From RGIG4079 sp045637505 (lineage in GTDB: Bacteria > Bacteroidota > Bacteroidia > Bacteroidales > Muribaculaceae): 37,616 bases of DNA. The DNA lies in assembly GCA_045637505.1 (NCBI GenBank), contig JAZTZO010000058.1, positions 1-37,616 on the forward strand, in the 5' to 3' direction. Position numbers and translations under genes: made by a program. Under the pieces are notes generated by a model. That model had not been told where the DNA came from and ran no database searches. It saw only the letters and a list, made by a program, of their open reading frames with translations. Below, piece after piece: positions 33,550-37,616 of the stretch (its first letter is position 1; each line of letters opens with the position of its first letter).

Positions 33550-33909
33550 ATGAAGAAAATATTTTTTCTATTATTTTTAATGTGTGGAATTCTTCTTTCT
33601 TCTGCTGAAGAAAAAAAAGAGATTTCTATACAACCTTATCCCAAAAATCCACAAAGCCAACGCACTCCCGATTATGGTAGCGACATTATGGCATATTATC
33701 AAGATGGAGTGATTTATCTCCAATTTGGCTATGACATGGGCGAAGTGGAAATCACTGTGACTAACGAATCAACCGGTGAAATGTGGCAACAAACCGACGA
33801 CTCAGTTTTTGGCGCTGCGACAATCGCCACTTCAACCAATGTTGGCAACTATTATATAACAATAGTTACCGACGATGGTTCATACTATTCGGGTAATTTC
33901 ACTCTTTAA
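33550..33909 (+). CDS. DUF3244 family small secreted protein
   Basis: 119 residues. A signal peptide (MKKIFFLLFLMCGILLSSA) is followed by a single small beta-sandwich: IMAYYQDGVIYLQFGYDMG, VEITVTNESTGEMWQQ, then GNYYITIVTDDGSYYSGNF. This matches DUF3244, an Ig-like or Por-secretion-tail-like fold common in Bacteroidota. No enzymatic residues are visible. In Bacteroides such genes commonly follow TPR-HTH regulators of the type encoded just upstream, which supports a regulator-target link (family knowledge plus inference). It starts ~140 bp after the regulator. Confidence 0.85.
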   Translation: MKKIFFLLFLMCGILLSSAEEKKEISIQPYPKNPQSQRTPDYGSDIMAYYQDGVIYLQFGYDMGEVEITVTNESTGEMWQQTDDSVFGAATIATSTNVGNYYITIVTDDGSYYSGNFTL

Positions 33910-33996
33910 TCAAAATTATTATTACATATAGGCAACTCGGCTCAAATAGTCGAGTGCCTCTCTCGTATCATTTATTTACTCATTAAATTCATTATT

Positions 33997-34944
33997 ATGA
34001 AGACTTTTTCTTTTAAAAAATTATTTGCATGTATTATTTCATTTTTATTCATTTCCAATGTTGTTAACGCCCAAATTTCTTATGATGGAAATATTCTAAA
34101 TTTTGGAGGAGCCCCAACTAACGGACGTTACAATTTTTTGGTTGATAAGTTTAGCGGCTTATATTGGACTTTTAATAATGGAGTAAATTTCATGCAATTT
34201 GATGTAGCAACAGCAAATCCTCGTATTGCTGGAACAGGAAATAAAATAGTGTTTTACAACTCTTTTACAAACACATATAATAGCATTCAAGTTGCAAACG
34301 TTTATAATAACTCTGATGAACGCACAAAGACAAACATCAACTCCATTGACAATGGACTAAATACCATCTTGAGTTTACGCCCAGTTAGTTATAATTGGAA
34401 AAATGATTCTAAAAACAACTCTTCTCGCTCTATTGAAAATACCTCAAATATGCCTTATGGTCCTGAAGAGGGAAAAACTCAATATGGATTTCTTGCTCAA
34501 GATGTAGAAAAGATTCTTCCCGATGCAGTTATAACCGATGAAAATGGCTATAAATTAATTAACTATACTGCAATTATCCCCCATCTTGTGCAATCGGTTC
34601 AGGAATTACAAGGAGTTGTTGCAAATCAAGAAGCTATTATTGAAAACCTTTCTTCACAACTTGCTCAAAATGGTAGCAATGCAACTCTTTGCAAAATAAC
34701 AAACTGCACGCCAAACCCAACATCGGGAATAATCACTTTTGAATATACATTAAGCGAAACTACATCTTCAGCAACAATTCTAGTAACCGATTTAGTTGGT
34801 GCATTAAAATATAGCTTAGATTGTTCTCCTATAGAAACGTCTATAACCGAAGATTTATCTTCTCTTAAAGATGGCTTATACATTGCAACTCTTTCGGTTA
34901 ATGGCGAAGTTCAAGACTCTAAACAATTTATTATTAGAAAATAA
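33997..34944 (+). CDS. Secreted S74 intramolecular chaperone - T9SS sorting domain fusion
   Basis: 315 residues. The signal peptide ends at VVNAQ. Residues 28-100 are a short beta-rich passenger. Residues 103-205 are a peptidase S74 chaperone: NNSDERTKTNI supplies Ser106 and Lys111 with the five-residue spacing of the known Ser-Lys dyad, then LRPVSYNWK, YGFLAQDVEKILPDAV and INYTAIIPHLVQSVQELQ. A short coiled coil follows (206-225). Residues 236-315 are a T9SS type A domain (NPTSGIITFEYTL, ILVTDLVGAL, LKDGLYIATL, QFIIRK). S74 domains normally trimerise fibres and cleave themselves off; in Bacteroidota they also occur on surface proteins. Self-cleavage before Ser106 would detach the sorting tail from the passenger. 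Twelve bp separate it from the C25 protease gene, so the two are cotranscribed. Confidence 0.87.
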   Translation: MKTFSFKKLFACIISFLFISNVVNAQISYDGNILNFGGAPTNGRYNFLVDKFSGLYWTFNNGVNFMQFDVATANPRIAGTGNKIVFYNSFTNTYNSIQVANVYNNSDERTKTNINSIDNGLNTILSLRPVSYNWKNDSKNNSSRSIENTSNMPYGPEEGKTQYGFLAQDVEKILPDAVITDENGYKLINYTAIIPHLVQSVQELQGVVANQEAIIENLSSQLAQNGSNATLCKITNCTPNPTSGIITFEYTLSETTSSATILVTDLVGALKYSLDCSPIETSITEDLSSLKDGLYIATLSVNGEVQDSKQFIIRK

Positions 34945-34955
34945 GATTATCTCTT

Positions 34956-37415
34956 ATGAAAACTTTAAATTTCAAGTCCCTATTTATGGTTTTAGGGGTA
35001 CTCATATTTTCGTATAGTATTAGTAATGGGCAAATACACGAATCTTTTGCGTTCCCTGCCGATGATATGACATTAACTACCGATACTTTTGACGGCGTAG
35101 AATATTGCAATGTGTCTTATTGTGACACTTATAGTTATGGAGAAATAGGTCACCCCTCTTTACCCGTAAAATACTATACCTTTTCCGTTCCTTATAATGC
35201 CACAAATATTTCAGTTAGTACCGATGTTTTAGATACTAATATAATTCTTGCTCCAGCTAAAGTATTTCCCATGCAAGAACCTCAGCCCGCTGACGGCTCT
35301 GCAACGATAGACTTCACTTTACCCAATAACGAGATCTATAATACTAATGCTTTTTATCCATCACAATTAGCTAAAATTGTTGATGATGGGTATTTTAAAG
35401 GGGATAATCATGTGGTAACAATCGCAGTTTATCCAATACAATACAATCCTATTTCAAACAATCTTAAAGTCAATAATGAGATTGTGTTGAATATCTCATA
35501 TTCATTAGTTAATGAGTCTAATTTACCATTGAGTGTACTATCGAGAAATAGTGAAACGCTTAGAGAAGAAGGTATCAATAACACAAAATCTTTTGTTTAT
35601 AATCCTGCCAGTGTATCTGGTTTTGCGGCACCATTTACACCTCCAATTACCCCCTTGACAACTGAATGCTTACCAATGTATCAATATTGCATTATCACAA
35701 GTCGTGAACTTGCTCCTGCATTTGAAAGATTAGTTGCATTCAAAAAGAACAAAGGATATGACGCTGGTATCGTTTGTATGGAAGATATTATTGCCTGTGA
35801 GAATTATGCAGATGGAGATATTATTTCAGGGATAAATGATGAAGCGGGGAAACTCCGCGCATTTCTTTTTGATGCATTCAAAAACGGCACAGAGTATGTA
35901 TTACTTGGTGGCAAAGAGCCTCATGTCCCTATTCGATATGGGCACGGAACCCATGGTTCTCCAAATATGGCTGCGCACGAGATTATTCCATCCGATTTAT
36001 ATTTTGCCGATTTTAACGGCAATTGGGATTACGACAACGACAATTATTATGGAGAAATATTTAGTGACAAAATAGATTACCATACTGAAATTAATGTAGG
36101 ACGATTATTATGTAAAAATACTAATGAGGTAAATAATTATATAGATAAATTAATTAAGCACGATTTTAATCCAGGCAACGGAGATTATTCATATTTAAAT
36201 CGCGCACTTCATGCTTTTAGCAATTTTGCAATGACATACGGCAATCAACATATTAAATCTACTATTCAGAATATATACTCTGAATACACCTCAATTTTAC
36301 AAGATGGAGCTTACCCAACCGGGGCAGATTTAATAGCAGCACTAAACCAAACCAAGCCATATTTCATTGGATTTCATTCTCATGGATCGCCCGAAGGCAT
36401 CCTACTTACGGATAATTCTTATTCTCCAAATATCCCAGCATATGGGATAAATGCATTGGATAATGAGAGATTTTATTTAGAAGAAGAATCTGGAAATGGG
36501 TTAGATTGTATGACAAATTCTAACTATCCCGGAATTATGTATTGCGTAAGTTGTACTACGATGCCGTTTGATGTATATACCAATTGCGATACTACTTATT
36601 CTACTACCCTTAATTTTGGAGAATCATATACATTGGGGAAAGATTATGGAGGTGTTGCATTTCTTGGATATACTCGTGATGCTCATATTATGTGTTCTAG
36701 AGACTTCGAGAACGATTTTTTGAAGGAAGTTAAAAACGGAAATACGATTATAAGCTCCGCTAAAAATGCATCTTTAAATAAAACACAAATGTATGCATTA
36801 AAATTAGGGCACAACTTACTTGGAGATCCTTCTATTGATATTTGGGCTGGCATACCTGTAAAATATACTGATGCTGATATTGAAATCTCTCGCAATAACC
36901 AAGGTATTTCGGTATCCGGAAGCTGTCTTGAAGGGGCTAAAATTGTAGTTTTAAATACAAACGGAGATATATTGAACGGAGTTGGAAAAGCAGTAGGTAG
37001 CACCACGTTTTCCGCATCGCCTAATAGTCATGTGGTAATTTATCGACACAATATGATTCCTTATCTTGCTCCTATAGTAATTCAAAATGAAACCATTAAT
37101 AATCCTTGGCACTATTTTGCAAGTTCCGTAAATATTGGTTCTAATGCCGACCCTAATAGAGAATCGGGGAATGTAATATTTGACTACAATGCAAATTGTA
37201 TTATTGATGCTTCGGAGGATGTTATACTCGGCCCTGGTCTAACTCTAAATTCAGGTGCAAAATTAACCATTAGATCCAAAGGTAAAATTACGATTAATAG
37301 ATGTACCATTAAGACGGGGGCAACCCTCAATCTTGAAGGCCAAAGTATTGAGATTAAGAATAATATCAATTGTGAAACCAACTCAAATTTCAATTTCAAT
37401 CTAATTCAAAACTAA
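34956..37415 (+). CDS. Gingipain-like C25 cysteine protease
   Basis: 819 residues. Signal peptide (MKTLNFKSLFMVLGVLIFSY to SNGQ), then a C25 propeptide-like region (~25-225, GEIGHPSLPVKYYTFSVPYN). The catalytic module covers ~235-640: YCIITSRELAPAFERLVAFK, VLLGGKEPHVPIRYG, SDLYFADFNGNWDYD, predicted His476 in IGFHSHGSPEG and Cys533 in YCVSCTTMPFD. C25 enzymes are Arg- or Lys-specific surface proteases first known from Porphyromonas gingivalis. The His-Cys gap of 57 residues is longer than in gingipains. The last ~100 residues (LTLNSGAKLTI, INRCTIKTGATLNLEGQSI) look like short beta-helix turns; a typical T9SS type A tail is not evident, so the export signal is unclear. It is cotranscribed with the S74 fusion gene. 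Confidence 0.9.
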   Translation: MKTLNFKSLFMVLGVLIFSYSISNGQIHESFAFPADDMTLTTDTFDGVEYCNVSYCDTYSYGEIGHPSLPVKYYTFSVPYNATNISVSTDVLDTNIILAPAKVFPMQEPQPADGSATIDFTLPNNEIYNTNAFYPSQLAKIVDDGYFKGDNHVVTIAVYPIQYNPISNNLKVNNEIVLNISYSLVNESNLPLSVLSRNSETLREEGINNTKSFVYNPASVSGFAAPFTPPITPLTTECLPMYQYCIITSRELAPAFERLVAFKKNKGYDAGIVCMEDIIACENYADGDIISGINDEAGKLRAFLFDAFKNGTEYVLLGGKEPHVPIRYGHGTHGSPNMAAHEIIPSDLYFADFNGNWDYDNDNYYGEIFSDKIDYHTEINVGRLLCKNTNEVNNYIDKLIKHDFNPGNGDYSYLNRALHAFSNFAMTYGNQHIKSTIQNIYSEYTSILQDGAYPTGADLIAALNQTKPYFIGFHSHGSPEGILLTDNSYSPNIPAYGINALDNERFYLEEESGNGLDCMTNSNYPGIMYCVSCTTMPFDVYTNCDTTYSTTLNFGESYTLGKDYGGVAFLGYTRDAHIMCSRDFENDFLKEVKNGNTIISSAKNASLNKTQMYALKLGHNLLGDPSIDIWAGIPVKYTDADIEISRNNQGISVSGSCLEGAKIVVLNTNGDILNGVGKAVGSTTFSASPNSHVVIYRHNMIPYLAPIVIQNETINNPWHYFASSVNIGSNADPNRESGNVIFDYNANCIIDASEDVILGPGLTLNSGAKLTIRSKGKITINRCTIKTGATLNLEGQSIEIKNNINCETNSNFNFNLIQN

Positions 37416-37421
37416 TCATTT

Positions 37422-37616
37422 ATGCAACTTCGTCATTCTAATCGATTACAATATTTTAATGAGTTGGCAAACACGGCTCGTGAATATTTTATTGAATACC
37501 TTAATAATCACTATAATCTTTCGGCAAAAACACGAGTGCTTGAAATAGGCTGTGGTGAGGGGGGCAACCTCCTCCCTTTTGCCGAATTGGGCTGTGAGGT
37601 GATGGGTATCGACATA
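37422..37616 (+). CDS. SAM-dependent methyltransferase, 3' partial
   Basis: 65 codons are visible before the right edge cuts the gene. The start ATG 37422 lies 7 bp after the protease stop. The sequence reads MQLRHSNRLQYFNELA, a helical segment ending EYLNNHYN, then TRVLEIGCGEGGNLLPFAEL and VMGIDI. This is class I methyltransferase motif I (hxExGxGxG) followed by the acidic end of strand 2. Members with this N-terminus often modify lipids, quinones or sugars; the substrate cannot be inferred from the fragment. The short gap suggests cotranscription with the C25 gene, but the functions need not be related. Confidence 0.85.
   Translation, partial: MQLRHSNRLQYFNELANTAREYFIEYLNNHYNLSAKTRVLEIGCGEGGNLLPFAELGCEVMGIDI

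Overview
The window comes from an AT-rich member of the Bacteroidales (phylum Bacteroidota). The evidence is recurrent TAnnTTTG promoter boxes with TTG about 19-21 bp upstream, weak Shine-Dalgarno sites, families largely confined to Bacteroidota (DUF3822, DUF3244, AAA_14/DUF4143 ATPases, T9SS type A sorting domains, gingipain-like C25 peptidases, membrane TPR-HTH regulators) and a chromosomal backbone of dnaX, rsmD, tRNA-Lys and tRNA-Pro. A gut Muribaculaceae-like source is possible but is only inference.

Region 1 (1-12.3 kb) is accessory and the most interesting part. A TPR protein cut by the left edge has six 42-residue repeats and a PDZ-like tail. A promoter at 1743 then starts a tight run of genes ending at a strong hairpin terminator at 9651: a double Rossmann protein with a RyR-like tail; an FHA-membrane-trypsin protease; a small protein resembling only the C-lobe of a protein kinase; a small secreted protein; a secreted TPR-CHAT protease with intact His/Cys; and a secreted protein of unknown family. 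A second unit (9854-12259) encodes a lipoprotein and a SLOG/TIR-like-membrane-periplasmic protein. Ligand-sensing or phospho-sensing folds are predicted in the cytoplasm and two proteases in the envelope, so I read this as a candidate inside-to-outside signalling and proteolysis system. No function is proven.

Region 2 (12.3-21.3 kb) holds a possible 136-bp non-autonomous insertion remnant, a secreted GH31 glycosidase, a lipocalin-like lipoprotein, an AAA_14/DUF4143 ATPase whose promoter is overlapped by three 33-bp dyad repeats, a porin-like outer membrane protein divergent from a RecD/Dda-like helicase, a GYF-DUF805 membrane protein and tRNA-Pro(CGG).

Region 3 (21.3-31 kb) holds a secreted glycerophosphodiesterase-like protein with a T9SS tail. 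It is followed by a likely operon of an Ig-like lipoprotein, an acyltransferase, DUF3822 and rsmD, then tRNA-Lys(CTT) and dnaX.

Region 4 (31-37.6 kb) starts with a repeat-rich non-coding stretch (heptamers, a 64-bp direct repeat, hairpin-forming GC-rich motif). It continues with a membrane-spanning TPR/HTH regulator, a DUF3244 protein, an S74 chaperone-T9SS fusion, a C25 gingipain-like protease and the start of a SAM-dependent methyltransferase cut by the right edge.
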